Of a stretch of 64,000 bases of DNA, positions 8,156 through 17,243 are shown one piece after another (position 1 is the stretch's first letter; each line of letters opens with the position of its first letter). Location: contig NZ_RQHS01000010.1 of assembly GCF_004770895.1 (NCBI RefSeq), positions 62,001 through 126,000 on the forward strand, given 5' to 3'. Both the position numbers and the translations under genes were made by a program. This DNA is from Leptospira dzoumogneensis (GTDB lineage: Bacteria; Spirochaetota; Leptospiria; Leptospirales; Leptospiraceae). Under the pieces are notes generated by a model. The model was not told where the DNA came from and did no database searches. It saw only the letters and a list, made by a program, of their open reading frames with translations.

Positions 8156-9118
8156 TTATTCCTCTTCTTTTTTCAACAGATCCACGTAATCCGCAATCGC
8201 AGTTTCCAAATCGGTAAATCCTTCCTTGTAACCGCTCGAGATCAGCTTTTGGGTCTCTGCCTTCGTATAATATTGGTATTTTGCCTTTAAACTCTCAGGC
8301 ATTTCCATATATTCTATATTTTGAGGTTTTCCTAACGCTGCAAATAATGCGGAAGCGAGCGAATTCCAGGTTTCTGCCTGACCTCTTCCCACATTATATA
8401 AACCGAATTTACGGTTTTCTAAAAGGAATAGGCTGATCTTGGCTGCGTCTTTTACGTAGAGGAAATCCCTTTTTTGTTCTCCGTCCTTATAGTCCGGGCG
8501 GTAGGACTTGAATAATTTCAACTTTCCTTCGGAAGAGATCTGTTCGTATCCTTTTAATACTACGGATCTCATGTCTCCCTTATGTGCCTCTCCGAATCCG
8601 AATATATTGAAGTATTTCACTCCGGTGATTTGGTCCAAAAATCCTTTTTTTAAGGCATATAGATCGAACATATGTTTGGAATATCCGTACATATTCAAAG
8701 GTTTGAGCGGGTGGATCGGAGTCTTATCGTCGTAACCGAATTGCCCTTCTCCATAGGTGGCTGCAGAAGAAGCGTATAAAAATTGTATCTTTCTTCGAAG
8801 AGACTCTTCCGCTAAGATCTTAGTGTACTCGTAATTGTTCCGGATCAGATAAGAGGCATCCGTCTCCGTTGTGGAAGAACAAGCTCCCAAATGAAAGATA
8901 TGAGAATAATCTTTTAATATATCCGTGGTTTGTACTTTTTGGAGGAATTCTTCCTTTTCAGTATAATCCGTATATTCCAAACCTCTTAGGTTTTTCCATT
9001 TGGAAGAAGTCCCCAAATGGTCCACGACTAGGATATCTGAAATCCCCTGCTCATTCAGAAGTCTTACTATATTACTTCCGATCAGTCCGGCTCCGCCGGT
9101 AACGATTACTCGTTTCAT
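8156..9118 (-). CDS. hldD: ADP-glyceromanno-heptose 6-epimerase
   Basis: Epimerase that makes ADP-L-glycero-D-manno-heptose for LPS inner core. About 320 residues of extended-SDR fold: VTGGAGLIGSNIV at the N-terminus binds NADP, YASSAATYGEG carries the Ser, and MYGYSKHMFD supplies the Tyr-x3-Lys pair. Specific resemblance to HldD/RfaD comes from DILVVDHLGTSSKWKNL and DYTEKEEFLQKV. ATG 9118 is preferred over ATG 9124, because GGAAG is correctly spaced for the former and nearly abuts the latter. UDP-galactose epimerase is the alternative but fits less well. It is followed by a terminator of the convergent neighbour and preceded closely by the UbiD-type gene. Confidence 0.88.
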   Translation of the reverse strand: MKRVIVTGGAGLIGSNIVRLLNEQGISDILVVDHLGTSSKWKNLRGLEYTDYTEKEEFLQKVQTTDILKDYSHIFHLGACSSTTETDASYLIRNNYEYTKILAEESLRRKIQFLYASSAATYGEGQFGYDDKTPIHPLKPLNMYGYSKHMFDLYALKKGFLDQITGVKYFNIFGFGEAHKGDMRSVVLKGYEQISSEGKLKLFKSYRPDYKDGEQKRDFLYVKDAAKISLFLLENRKFGLYNVGRGQAETWNSLASALFAALGKPQNIEYMEMPESLKAKYQYYTKAETQKLISSGYKEGFTDLETAIADYVDLLKKEEE

Positions 9119-9136
9119 TCCCATTCTTCCATTTAC

Positions 9137-10894
9137 CTAAATCGAATCCAAAAGTCTACCAAATCTATTTTCTACTTGTTTGGAGATTTTAGGATCTTCT
9201 TCCAGAACAGGAGGATACCAAGTTTTTAATCTTGCATCTACTAAGATCGGGCCTTGGAAAGAAATATGATTTCGGATCACTTTAGAATCTCCGTATATAT
9301 CCGCAGCAGGTTCGAATCGAGTGAATACGTTCCAGATAAAATCATGATCCGACTTGGTTGCTTCTTCCGAATTATCTACTAAGAATACGAATAAAAATCC
9401 TTGGGTAATTGCTTCTTTACGAAGTGTTTCTAAAGCCCCGTCTCCCTTTTTATATTTTGGTCCGGAAACTACGAGGACTCCCGGACAATATACTTTCGGA
9501 TCTTTGAATTTAGGATTTTTGAGATTAGAAGTGATCTTAGGTTTTAGTTTTTGGGTTTTAGGTCCGACTCCAAGTAGAACCGCCTTACTTCCTTCATTTA
9601 CTTTAGGTCCCGTATAATCCAAAGTGTCTTGAGAAATATTGGAGAAAATATGTAAGTCGGTCTCCGGTTGGAATCTTTCAAGTGCCGCGAGAAAAGTTGT
9701 TTTGAAATCCATCAAAGGAACATCTTGGTCAGTTACGATCAGGAATTTAGTGAGAGATAATTGTCCTTCTCCCAAAATCCTAAGAGCACCCATGAATGCT
9801 TCTTTTTTGTATCTTTCTTTTACGATTGCTGCAGCCAAAGAATGTACACCGGATTCTTCGTAAGCCCAAATTCCTTTTACCTGAGGCATTACGATTGGGA
9901 ACATGGGAGATAATAGATGTTGTAAATATTCTGCGATCCAATGATCTTCTTGGGGAGGACGTCCTACAACTGTTGCCGGCCAGATCGCATCTTTTCGAGC
10001 GTAAATTTTATCTATCTCGAATACCGGATAATCATGTTTCAAAGCATAATACCCGTAATGGTCCCCGAAAGGTCCTTCCGGTTTTCTGATCTTAGGTGGA
10101 ATTTTTCCGATCAAAGCGAAATCTGCATCTGCAACGATTGGAAGTGGACTGATCTTTTTGTTTTTTATTACTTTTAATCTTTCACCAAGTAAAAGTGAAG
10201 CGAGAAGGAATTCACTGATCTCTTCCGGCAAAGGTGCCACTGCGGAAATTGTAAGTGCCGGTGGACCTCCTACATAGATATGCGCGGGCAAAGCATTACC
10301 TTCTGCTTCCGCCTCAGAATAATGAAAACCACCACCCCTATGGATCTGTATATGCATCCCAGTGAGTTTGGGTTCATGGAATTGGATACGATACATTCCC
10401 AAATTTCCTTTTCCGGTTTTGGGACTTTCCGTATATACCAAGGGTAATGTGATAAATCTTCCTGCATCCTTGGGCCAAGATTTTAATGCAGGCAATTCTT
10501 CAGTACTCTGCAATTCTGAATCCAGGATTGGAGCCTTACTTACTTTCCTAAGACCTACTCTTAGTGCAGTCCAGGCAAGAGATCTTGCTTCCCATACTTT
10601 TTTAGGAGTGGGAGGCATCAGATGTTTAGCAGTATATGCAATTTTTTGAATAAACTTTTCCGGATCTTCTCCAAATGCGATCTTGATCCGGTTTTCAGAG
10701 CCGTATAAATTCGTGGCTACGGAAAATTTGGAACCTTTTACATTCGAGAATAGAAGTGCAGGACCTCTTTTAGAGACTACCCTTCTCTGGATCTCTGCGA
10801 TCTCGAGGATAGGATCCACTTCTTCTTTGATCTCCAAAAGTTCTCCTTTTTTAGAAAGTTCTTTTACGAATTCGGAAGTAGATCGAATGCTCAT
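9137..10894 (-). CDS. UbiD-family decarboxylase (menaquinone/ubiquinone-type)
   Basis: Prenyl-FMN-dependent decarboxylase family, 585 residues. Family features seen include NLYGSENRIKIAFG near residue 60-75, the MHIQIHRGGGFHYSEAEA core, HIYVGGPPALTISAVAPLP, EGPFGDHYGYYALKHDYPVF and EDHWIAEYLQHLLSPMFP. Leptospires use menaquinone, so a role in quinone biosynthesis is the natural inference. Other UbiD members decarboxylate different aromatic acids. ATG 10894 lies 22 bp after the mutY stop, and the gene is followed 18 bp later by hldD, so mutY-ubiD-hldD may be one transcript. No UbiX flavin prenyltransferase gene is visible in the window. Confidence 0.88.
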   Translation of the reverse strand: MSIRSTSEFVKELSKKGELLEIKEEVDPILEIAEIQRRVVSKRGPALLFSNVKGSKFSVATNLYGSENRIKIAFGEDPEKFIQKIAYTAKHLMPPTPKKVWEARSLAWTALRVGLRKVSKAPILDSELQSTEELPALKSWPKDAGRFITLPLVYTESPKTGKGNLGMYRIQFHEPKLTGMHIQIHRGGGFHYSEAEAEGNALPAHIYVGGPPALTISAVAPLPEEISEFLLASLLLGERLKVIKNKKISPLPIVADADFALIGKIPPKIRKPEGPFGDHYGYYALKHDYPVFEIDKIYARKDAIWPATVVGRPPQEDHWIAEYLQHLLSPMFPIVMPQVKGIWAYEESGVHSLAAAIVKERYKKEAFMGALRILGEGQLSLTKFLIVTDQDVPLMDFKTTFLAALERFQPETDLHIFSNISQDTLDYTGPKVNEGSKAVLLGVGPKTQKLKPKITSNLKNPKFKDPKVYCPGVLVVSGPKYKKGDGALETLRKEAITQGFLFVFLVDNSEEATKSDHDFIWNVFTRFEPAADIYGDSKVIRNHISFQGPILVDARLKTWYPPVLEEDPKISKQVENRFGRLLDSI

Positions 10895-10916
10895 AGTTTT
10901 CCTTTTAAATAATAGT

Positions 10917-12047
10917 TTAATTTTCTAACCCCGGCAGGACTGCTCCGTCTTTAGCCAGGGTTTGTTTGATCTTTTTTGCAATAGAAGAAGGGAATTCAGT
11001 CTCCAAATTTTTCCAATTGCAATATTTAATCTCTATAGAAGGACGGATCTTACGGAAATTTTCCAGGATCTTCTTCTCTAATTTTGGATCCAATTCCGTT
11101 TCGGAAACAAAACCTTGGATCTTATGGTGAGTGATCGTATGTTTAAATTTAATCCCAAGATCGAAAGGTTTTAAGTTCCAATCCAAAACAGGATCCGCTT
11201 CATACGGATTTTTTCCTTCGAAGGAAAAAGGCAGAGAATAGATTGTTTTGAAAAATCTTCTCTCCGGATAACGAACAAGAAGTATTCCTTGTTTTGTCTT
11301 TAGAATATAAAAACGTATATTTAAAGGGATTTCCTTTTTTTTCTTTTCTATCTCCGGGATACTTTCTTGGACCCCATTTTGATAGGCTAAACAATCATTT
11401 TGAAGAGGACATTCTTTACATAAAGGTTTTGGAATACAGATGCGGGCACCTAGTTCCATTACTGCTTCATTATGATCCCCGGGAAATTCCAAATTCAAAA
11501 ATGAATCCGCAATCCTTTGTAACGCAGGATCCGCTTTAGATCCGGACTCCTTGAATAAGACCAAACGAGAGAGAACTCTTTTTGCGTTTCCATCCAAAAC
11601 GGCAAAAGGTAGATTGTAAGAAATAGAAAGAATAGCACGGGCGGTATAAGGTCCCACTCCCGGAAGAGAAAGAGCCTCTTCTAAAGTTTTTGGAAATTTT
11701 CCGCCGAACTCATTGACTAATTTTTGGACTCCCGCCAAAAGATTTTTAGCCCTGGAATAATAACCCAGACCTTGCCAATAACGAAATACTTCTTCTTCTT
11801 CCGCGACTGCAAGATCTTCCGGTTTTGGAAATCTATGTATAAACTTTTCGTAAAGAGGAAGCATTGCTGCAACTCTTGTCTGCTGCAGCATGATCTCGCT
11901 CACCCAAGTTGAATAAGGAGTTCTGTTCTTTCGGAATGCCAGGTCTCTTTTTTCTTTTAAGAACCAATTTCTAAGTTTTAAATTCGTTTTAGGATCGAAT
12001 TCGTAGGTCGGAAGATCGGTTTCTTTTTGTTTCAGACCTGCGGGCAT
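10917..12047 (-). CDS. mutY: A/G-specific adenine glycosylase MutY
   Basis: Removes adenine mispaired with 8-oxoguanine. It is 376 residues: the glycosylase domain carries MLQQTRVAAMLPLY, the helix-hairpin-helix LPGVGPYTARAILSI and the catalytic Asp in VLDGNAKRVLSR. The 4Fe-4S cluster is CIPKPLCKECPLQNDC (spacing C-x6-C-x2-C-x5-C) near 202-219. The C-terminal NUDIX-like domain that recognises oxoG follows (GILLVRYPERRFFKTIYSLP). The start is ATG 12047 with no clear ribosome site. It is first of a probable operon with the UbiD gene and hldD. Upstream lies a repeat-rich gene-free stretch. Confidence 0.95.
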   Translation of the reverse strand: MPAGLKQKETDLPTYEFDPKTNLKLRNWFLKEKRDLAFRKNRTPYSTWVSEIMLQQTRVAAMLPLYEKFIHRFPKPEDLAVAEEEEVFRYWQGLGYYSRAKNLLAGVQKLVNEFGGKFPKTLEEALSLPGVGPYTARAILSISYNLPFAVLDGNAKRVLSRLVLFKESGSKADPALQRIADSFLNLEFPGDHNEAVMELGARICIPKPLCKECPLQNDCLAYQNGVQESIPEIEKKKKEIPLNIRFYILKTKQGILLVRYPERRFFKTIYSLPFSFEGKNPYEADPVLDWNLKPFDLGIKFKHTITHHKIQGFVSETELDPKLEKKILENFRKIRPSIEIKYCNWKNLETEFPSSIAKKIKQTLAKDGAVLPGLEN

Positions 12048-12104
12048 GTATCTGACTATCCAAGCCTTTTACTCCAGGGAGAAAAGGAGTTTTCGAAGTG
12101 AATT

Positions 12105-12120
12105 TGTTGGAATTCCTACA
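12105..12120. repeat. Near-palindrome TGTTGGAATTCCTACA (family C)
   Basis: Differs by one base from the ideal palindrome TGTAGGAATTCCTACA. Related copies are at 12445, 40721 and 51239. It lies 58 bp upstream of the mutY start. Confidence 0.5.
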
Positions 12121-12129
12121 AAATTGGTG

Positions 12130-12150
12130 CCCCACCCGTACTGGGTGGGG
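12130..12150. repeat. Perfect GC hairpin CCCCACCC/GGGTGGGG
   Basis: Arms 12130-12137 and 12143-12150 with a 5-nt loop abut the first 105-bp repeat. There is no T-tract, so this is not a normal terminator. Confidence 0.5.
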
Positions 12151-12255
12151 GCCGGTCGGTGGTACACGATTGCAAAATTTCGATCCGATTGCATCGTGTT
12201 GATCCAATCTTTATACTCGTTTGACCTCCATTCTGTCGGCCACCGACTCGTCATA
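12151..12255. repeat. 105-bp direct repeat, family B copy 1
   Basis: Starts GCCGGTCGGTGGTACACGAT and ends CCGACTCGTCATA. It matches 12295-12399 at 102 of 105 positions by eye. It has internal inverted arms GTCGGTGG (12155-12162) and CCACCGAC (12240-12247), so the unit can fold into one long stem-loop. No coding sense was found. Confidence 0.75.
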
Positions 12256-12294
12256 GACGGTCGTCTTCTCGCTCCTGCGGTCGCTGCGAAGGGG

Positions 12295-12399
12295 GCCGGT
12301 CGGTGGTACACGATTGCAAAATTTCGATCCGATTGCATTGTGTTGATCCAATCTTTATACTCGCTTGACCTCCATTCTGTCGGCCTCCGACTCGTCATA
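12295..12399. repeat. 105-bp direct repeat, family B copy 2
   Basis: Second copy, with a period of 144 bp and a 35-bp unrelated spacer (12256-12290). The four G before each unit are also shared. Three substitutions distinguish it from copy 1, one of which breaks the terminal inverted arm (CCTCCGAC). Confidence 0.75.
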
Positions 12400-12444
12400 T
12401 CACAAAAGATTCAGACCAGCAAGCATATTCCCAGCCACAAGCCA

Positions 12445-12460
12445 TGTAGGAGTTCCTACA
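12445..12460. repeat. Palindrome TGTAGGAGTTCCTACA (family C)
   Basis: Identical 16-mer at 51239-51254. Seven base pairs plus a central G-T. Close relative at 12105. Confidence 0.55.
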
Positions 12461-12487
12461 ATACGATTGTAGAAATATACTTGAAAC

Positions 12488-13240
12488 TTATAGTAAATAT
12501 CCTCCAGAGACCTCCAAGTCCTGAGCAGTTACCCAAGAAAACTCATCTGATAAAAGATTTACGATTACCTTTGCAATATCATCCGGACTTCCAATTCTTC
12601 CCAAAGCAGTCTGGTCTGCTATTGGTTGGATATATTCCGGATGTTTATCGAAAGCTCCTCCTCCAAGATTCGTGTGAACTGGACCTGGAGAGACTGAATT
12701 CACTCTGATCTTTCTGGGAGAAAGTTCTTTTGCAAGATACTTTGTCCAAGAAGTTAATGCGGCTTTCGATGCGCCATAGGCCGAATATCCTACAAAGGAT
12801 CCGTGACTAGCGGAACTTGATGTATTCACTATCCTTCCATTGTCTTCTATAGAACTAACAAGGCTTTGTGTTATGAAAAATGGTCCTTTAAAATTCGTGT
12901 TCAATATCTGATCGAAATATTCTTCAGTGATCTCTGTAAAAGGCATTCCTCCTCCGACTCCTCCGTTATTTACCAAGTAATCGAAAGTTTTTCTTTTCCA
13001 AATTTCTTCCAGGTTCTTTTTTACTAACTCGGTAAAACTTTCGAAAGAAGACTTTTGGCTTAGATCCAATTTAAGACTAACAGCCTTGGATCCATTCTTC
13101 TCCACTTCTCTCACAACATCTTCGGCACCTTTTTTATCCGAATGATAAGTAAGGATTACGCCGATCCCTCTTTTTCCTAATTCGATCGCGATATTTTTTC
13201 CGATCCCGTTACTTGCTCCTGTGACGATTGCTACTTTCAT
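12488..13240 (-). CDS. Short-chain dehydrogenase/reductase
   Basis: Classical SDR of 250 residues. The cofactor motif is TGASNGIGKNIAIELG at the N-terminus and NNGGVGGG replaces the usual NNAG. The active site is SSSASHGSFVGYSAYGASKAAL with Tyr-x3-Lys, followed by VSPGPVHTNLGG. The start ATG 13240 has a near-perfect GGAGG seven bases upstream; the TTG at 13252 lies upstream of that site and is rejected. It is transcribed divergently from an AraC-type regulator (13398), the usual arrangement for a regulator and its target oxidoreductase. Substrate unknown. Confidence 0.85.
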   Translation of the reverse strand: MKVAIVTGASNGIGKNIAIELGKRGIGVILTYHSDKKGAEDVVREVEKNGSKAVSLKLDLSQKSSFESFTELVKKNLEEIWKRKTFDYLVNNGGVGGGMPFTEITEEYFDQILNTNFKGPFFITQSLVSSIEDNGRIVNTSSSASHGSFVGYSAYGASKAALTSWTKYLAKELSPRKIRVNSVSPGPVHTNLGGGAFDKHPEYIQPIADQTALGRIGSPDDIAKVIVNLLSDEFSWVTAQDLEVSGGYLL

Positions 13241-13361
13241 AACGTCCTCCAATAATCTTGATCGTAGAGCATTTTACAGTTATCGTAAAGATCGGATCAT
13301 GCCGATTGATTGCCTAATCCTACCGCACTATTATTAAATTGAAATATTCTCAGGATTTCGC

Positions 13362-13397
13362 TTTAGAAAATATGGTTCTATTTTATTCTGTTATAGA
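13362..13397 (+). promoter_or_regulatory. Possible promoter giving a leaderless AraC-type mRNA
   Basis: TTTAGA (13362-13367) and TATTCT (13384-13389) are 16 bp apart, which would start transcription at or next to the ATG at 13398. There is no ribosome site before that ATG. Arms TTCTAT/ATAGAA flank the region as a short inverted repeat. Confidence 0.3.
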
Positions 13398-14288
13398 ATG
13401 AAGGAAATCCTGAAAGAGATTGCCGAACTGACAACTCAGGCAACCACAAAACCGACTAAGACGGAACTCCCCAAAGTATTACTCATAAAGGGAGAAGTAT
13501 CCGAATACCAGCTGGCAGCTATTTATGAGCCTATGATCGGATTAGTTGTCCAAGGGGGTAAGACAATCTCCATAGGAGAGCAAACTATTCAATTAAAGGC
13601 GGCTTCTTACTTTGTAATCTCCGCGGATATCCCTGCCACTGGAAAAGTGCAGCAAGGCAAAAATGGACCTTATATATCCTTGGGTCTTGAATTAGACCAG
13701 GACTCCATTCTGGATCTATTGAATGATCTTCCTAAAGATCCTTCCGAAGAAAATACGAATAACGAGTTCGAGGCATGTGAAGCTTCACCTGAATTTTTAG
13801 AAGCTTGGGTGAGAATGCTTCGACTTCTAAAAACCCCTGAACATATACCCGCACTCGCACCAATCTACGAAAGAGAAATATTATATAGAACTCTTCTCGG
13901 GCCGCAAGGATGGCGTCTGAGAAAATTTTGCCAAACCCAAGGTAAGGGACCAAGTATCTATCCTGCAATTCGATGGATCAGAGAAAATTACACGGCTTCC
14001 ATGGAGATAAAACGGTTAGCAGCAAAATCGAGATTGGGCGTTACAACTTTTCATAGACAATTCAAACAGATCACGGGCTTAAGCCCTATCCAATTCCAAA
14101 AACAACTTAGACTTTTAGAAGCTAGAAAACTTTTAGTCCATAGTGCTTATTCCGCATCACGTGCTGCCTTTGAAGTTGGATATGAAAGTGTAACTCAATT
14201 TAATAGAGAATATTCCCGATTTTTCGGAGATTCTCCAATAAGAGATGCTTCCAATGTTAGAGAAAAAATAGCATTGACGAACTTCTAA
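13398..14288 (+). CDS. AraC-family transcriptional regulator (AraC_N type)
   Basis: 296-residue regulator. The N-terminal half has the cupin-like AraC_N pattern (YEPMIGLVVQGGKTISIGEQ, SYFVISADIPATGKV). The C-terminal half carries two helix-turn-helix units: SMEIKRLAAKSRLGVTTFHR QFKQITG and ASRAAFEVGYESVTQFNREY, followed by FG-SPIRDA. Proteins of this type usually control one divergent or nearby oxidoreductase gene, here the SDR at 12488-13240. The start lacks a ribosome site (see the promoter entry). The 145-bp gap to the SDR gene should hold the operator. Confidence 0.88.
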   Translation: MKEILKEIAELTTQATTKPTKTELPKVLLIKGEVSEYQLAAIYEPMIGLVVQGGKTISIGEQTIQLKAASYFVISADIPATGKVQQGKNGPYISLGLELDQDSILDLLNDLPKDPSEENTNNEFEACEASPEFLEAWVRMLRLLKTPEHIPALAPIYEREILYRTLLGPQGWRLRKFCQTQGKGPSIYPAIRWIRENYTASMEIKRLAAKSRLGVTTFHRQFKQITGLSPIQFQKQLRLLEARKLLVHSAYSASRAAFEVGYESVTQFNREYSRFFGDSPIRDASNVREKIALTNF

Positions 14289-14337
14289 AGCTCATAAAAA
14301 TCCAGCGATCGGTTTTTCTAAACGGAGAAATAATCAG

Positions 14338-15030
14338 ATGGAAAACTCTAAACTCACTCTCACTCTCGCCCGCTTAACATTCGCTTCTACCGCTTTGATA
14401 TGTTTCGTCGGCGTTCTATTAGAACTTTGGTATGCCTATCATCATCAATCTTCTCTTCCGCCAAACGCAGGTTTCACCCGTACATTCGGTCCTGGAATAG
14501 ACAGTTTATTGAATCAATTTTCCTTCTTTACCACTCAATCCAATCTGATCTTAGGGATCACTACTCTAATTCTTGCATTAAATTTGGATCGGACTTCATC
14601 TTCATTTCATATTTGGCGTTTGATAGGGGTCATTGATATCACGATCACTGGAATCGTTTTTAACTTTGTTCTTCAAACCGTTCCTAAGAACGATATCATT
14701 GCGGATACTGCGAGCAGATTAGAGCATGATATCGCTCCTATAATTGCAATAATCGGCTGGATTATCTTCGGCCCCGCAGGAATGGTTACGTTGCGTAGAA
14801 TTCTTATAGCGGCAATTCTTCCTATCGCTTATGCAATATTTACCCTGATCAGAGGTGCCATTATGGAATGGTATCCTTATAATATTATGGATGTCCCTCG
14901 TCTTGGCTATTCTGGAGTAGCGGTAAATATTGTGGGGATCTTTGTTCTGTTTTTGTTGATCGCAGCATTTTTAGCTTTGGTAGATAGACTTCTATCTTCA
15001 AGATATGGAAGGATCTCTTTCTCCAAATAA
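14338..15030 (+). CDS. Pr6Pr-like integral membrane protein
   Basis: 230-residue protein with about six TM helices (near 8-28, 62-80, 92-112, 133-150, 157-175, 196-218). TTQSNLILGITT in helix 2 and PYNIMDVPRLGYSGVAVNI before the last helix match the FAR-17a/AIG1-like Pr6Pr membrane family as I know it. No catalytic role is established for the bacterial members. The ATG at 14338 lies 49 bp after the AraC gene on the same strand, so co-transcription with the regulator is possible. Confidence 0.7.
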   Translation: MENSKLTLTLARLTFASTALICFVGVLLELWYAYHHQSSLPPNAGFTRTFGPGIDSLLNQFSFFTTQSNLILGITTLILALNLDRTSSSFHIWRLIGVIDITITGIVFNFVLQTVPKNDIIADTASRLEHDIAPIIAIIGWIIFGPAGMVTLRRILIAAILPIAYAIFTLIRGAIMEWYPYNIMDVPRLGYSGVAVNIVGIFVLFLLIAAFLALVDRLLSSRYGRISFSK

Positions 15031-15169
15031 TGGATCCGTCTCAATAGAGAGCCGTACTTTATTATAAAAAATCGAAATAATAATAAGATACAATTTCGCA
15101 GATCCTTGCCGGAAGTATCCTCTAAAAAGATTTGCAGTCTTGTTAAACTATTACAGCATCGGGTAAGTT

Positions 15170-17242
15170 ATGCGTTTTGCTTATAAGAGACTCATTCTCT
15201 ATTTTATCCTCATAATTTTACCCGCAGCACAATTTTCAGACTCGGAAATTACGCCTGCGGACAAAGCTGCGCATCTTGTAAAAATTTTAGAAGAACAACA
15301 CTATGGAAAGGCCAAATTACTTAACCGAAAATATTACATCAATTCCTCGGAGCGTTTTCTTTCTGAATTAGATCCTCAAGGTTTGATCTACCTCAAAGAG
15401 GATATAGAAAAATTTTCCACGATGTTTCGAGAACACCAAAACTTTTCGGAACTCAATTCCGCGCTTTGGGAAATAGCCCTTAGATTCGCCTTCCATTTTC
15501 GAAATAGACTAGCTTTATTTATGGAAATGTTAGATCAGGACTCGGAAAATATCTCCGACGAATTTAAGATATACATAAAAGGCAAGACCGAATACCAAAA
15601 GGATCTATCTTCCTTAAAAAAGAGATGGGCCAGTTATATAGAGAGTAGGACCTTACAACAATTTTTCGAGATCGGAAAATATAGATCATCCGATGATTTT
15701 TCAAAAGCTTTTCAGAAAGAGAGAAAAAAGATCAGAAGATCTATTCTAAACTTCGAGATCTATAGATTACGGAACAGTTTGACTTCCTCCGATGAGATGA
15801 TCGATTCATTAGGTTCTCAGTTTTTGGATTCAATGCTAAAAGAATTGGATCCTCATAGTAGTTTTTACTCGGACTCCTTTCGAAAAAAATTCAAATCTCC
15901 GGATCTTGATAAAGGTTTAAGTTTCGGATTGGAATTCGAACATTCCCAATTCGGAGACACACGTATTTCGGAAATCTATCCAGGCGGAGCCGCTTGGAAT
16001 TCCGGAGAGATCCATAAAGGAGATAAAATAGTAGAGATACGTAATTCGTTAAATTCAGATGCGGGGACGAATGTCGCCGATATTTCCGCGGAAGAACTTT
16101 ACATTTTTATAAATCGCGAAATTCCTCAAAAAGCGTTCTTTAAGATAAGAAAACTTTCAGGCAAAACGGCTTGGATCGAGCTGCAAAAGACTAAAAAGGC
16201 TAAAGAAGAGGATTTCATCCTTACTCAGGTATTGGAAGGGGAAAAAAAGATAGGCTATATCTATCTTCCTTCTTTCTATACGGACTCGGAAACGGATCTA
16301 CTCGGATGTTCCGAGGATATAGCAAGAGCGATTTTAAAACTGAAACGGGAATCGATAGAAGGTTTAATCCTAGATGTAAGGGACAACTATGGCGGCTCTC
16401 TTCAGGAAGCTATGGATCTGGCCGGGTTATTTATAGACGAAGGTCCTCTTTTTTTAAGTGAGAACGGCAATCGGGAATTGAATATTTTGAAAGATCCGAA
16501 TAGAGGAAGAATTTATTCAGGTCCGTTGCTAATCCTACAGAATTCCCAGAGTGCGTCCGGTCCCGAATTTCTGTCTCATGTATTAAAAGATTATAATAGA
16601 GCCTTGATTGTAGGTTCTTCTTCTTTCGGAAAGGCAAGCTCACAAAAATTTTTATCCATGAAAGAAGGAAAATACAAGATCGATAAAATAAAATTTACTA
16701 CCGGATTATATTACGGTCTAGATAATGCAAGTCACCAGCAAAAAGGAGTAACCCCTCACATAGAACTCCCTCAATGGAATAATTTTCCTCTTAGGGAAAC
16801 GGATCTGGAAAACAGCCTTTCCCCTAACTCCATTTCTAAAGAGATCCGTTATGAAATTTTGCCGGAACTCCCAGTTCGCAGCCTGAAAAATAAATCATCA
16901 GATAGAATCGAAAAAAGTCAGTTTTTTCAAAAGATAGGAGCCATTCAAAACAAAGCGAAAAAATGGCTTTCCAAGCCTAAGGAAATTCCCCTAGATCCCC
17001 AGGATTTTTTTGAATTCTATCAGGAAAGAGAGAAGTTAATAAACCAAATAAACGAAATTTCGTTTTTCAAAAGTCCAGTTTTCAGCTCCCAAGCAACCTC
17101 TTTCGATAAAAAATCTATACATAGCGGCAGTATAGAGAACCAAATACTCAAATCCAAAAAGGATAGACTCGAATCCGATCCGTATGTGGAAGAATCATAC
17201 AATATAATTAACGATTTCATAAATTATAATGAAGGAAAGTAG
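15170..17242 (+). CDS. S41-family C-terminal processing protease (Prc/CtpA-like) with PDZ domain
   Basis: Exported serine protease of the tail-specific type, 690 residues. A signal peptide (FILIILPAAQFSDS) is followed by an N-terminal helical region with the Prc-like FLSELDPQGLIYLKEDIE. A second LDPHSSFYS leads to a PDZ domain (LSFGLEFEHSQFGDTRISEI, PGGAAWNSGEIHKGDKI). The S41 core has EGLILDVRDNYGGSLQEA. Ser463 in SQSASGPE and Lys488 in SFGKASSQ are 25 residues apart, as in the catalytic dyad of the family. A C-terminal extension of about 140 residues is charged and helical. The next gene starts one base after its stop. Confidence 0.9.
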   Translation: MRFAYKRLILYFILIILPAAQFSDSEITPADKAAHLVKILEEQHYGKAKLLNRKYYINSSERFLSELDPQGLIYLKEDIEKFSTMFREHQNFSELNSALWEIALRFAFHFRNRLALFMEMLDQDSENISDEFKIYIKGKTEYQKDLSSLKKRWASYIESRTLQQFFEIGKYRSSDDFSKAFQKERKKIRRSILNFEIYRLRNSLTSSDEMIDSLGSQFLDSMLKELDPHSSFYSDSFRKKFKSPDLDKGLSFGLEFEHSQFGDTRISEIYPGGAAWNSGEIHKGDKIVEIRNSLNSDAGTNVADISAEELYIFINREIPQKAFFKIRKLSGKTAWIELQKTKKAKEEDFILTQVLEGEKKIGYIYLPSFYTDSETDLLGCSEDIARAILKLKRESIEGLILDVRDNYGGSLQEAMDLAGLFIDEGPLFLSENGNRELNILKDPNRGRIYSGPLLILQNSQSASGPEFLSHVLKDYNRALIVGSSSFGKASSQKFLSMKEGKYKIDKIKFTTGLYYGLDNASHQQKGVTPHIELPQWNNFPLRETDLENSLSPNSISKEIRYEILPELPVRSLKNKSSDRIEKSQFFQKIGAIQNKAKKWLSKPKEIPLDPQDFFEFYQEREKLINQINEISFFKSPVFSSQATSFDKKSIHSGSIENQILKSKKDRLESDPYVEESYNIINDFINYNEGK

Positions 17243-17243
17243 C

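Noticed and set aside
12151..12399. Start of a CRISPR array
   Set aside because: There are only two long units (105 bp) with one 35-bp spacer, and no cas gene is in the window.
12046..12708. 220-codon plus-strand frame across the repeat block
   Set aside because: It is made from family B repeats and antisense to the SDR gene; the two repeated parts give the same peptide, and there is no ribosome site.
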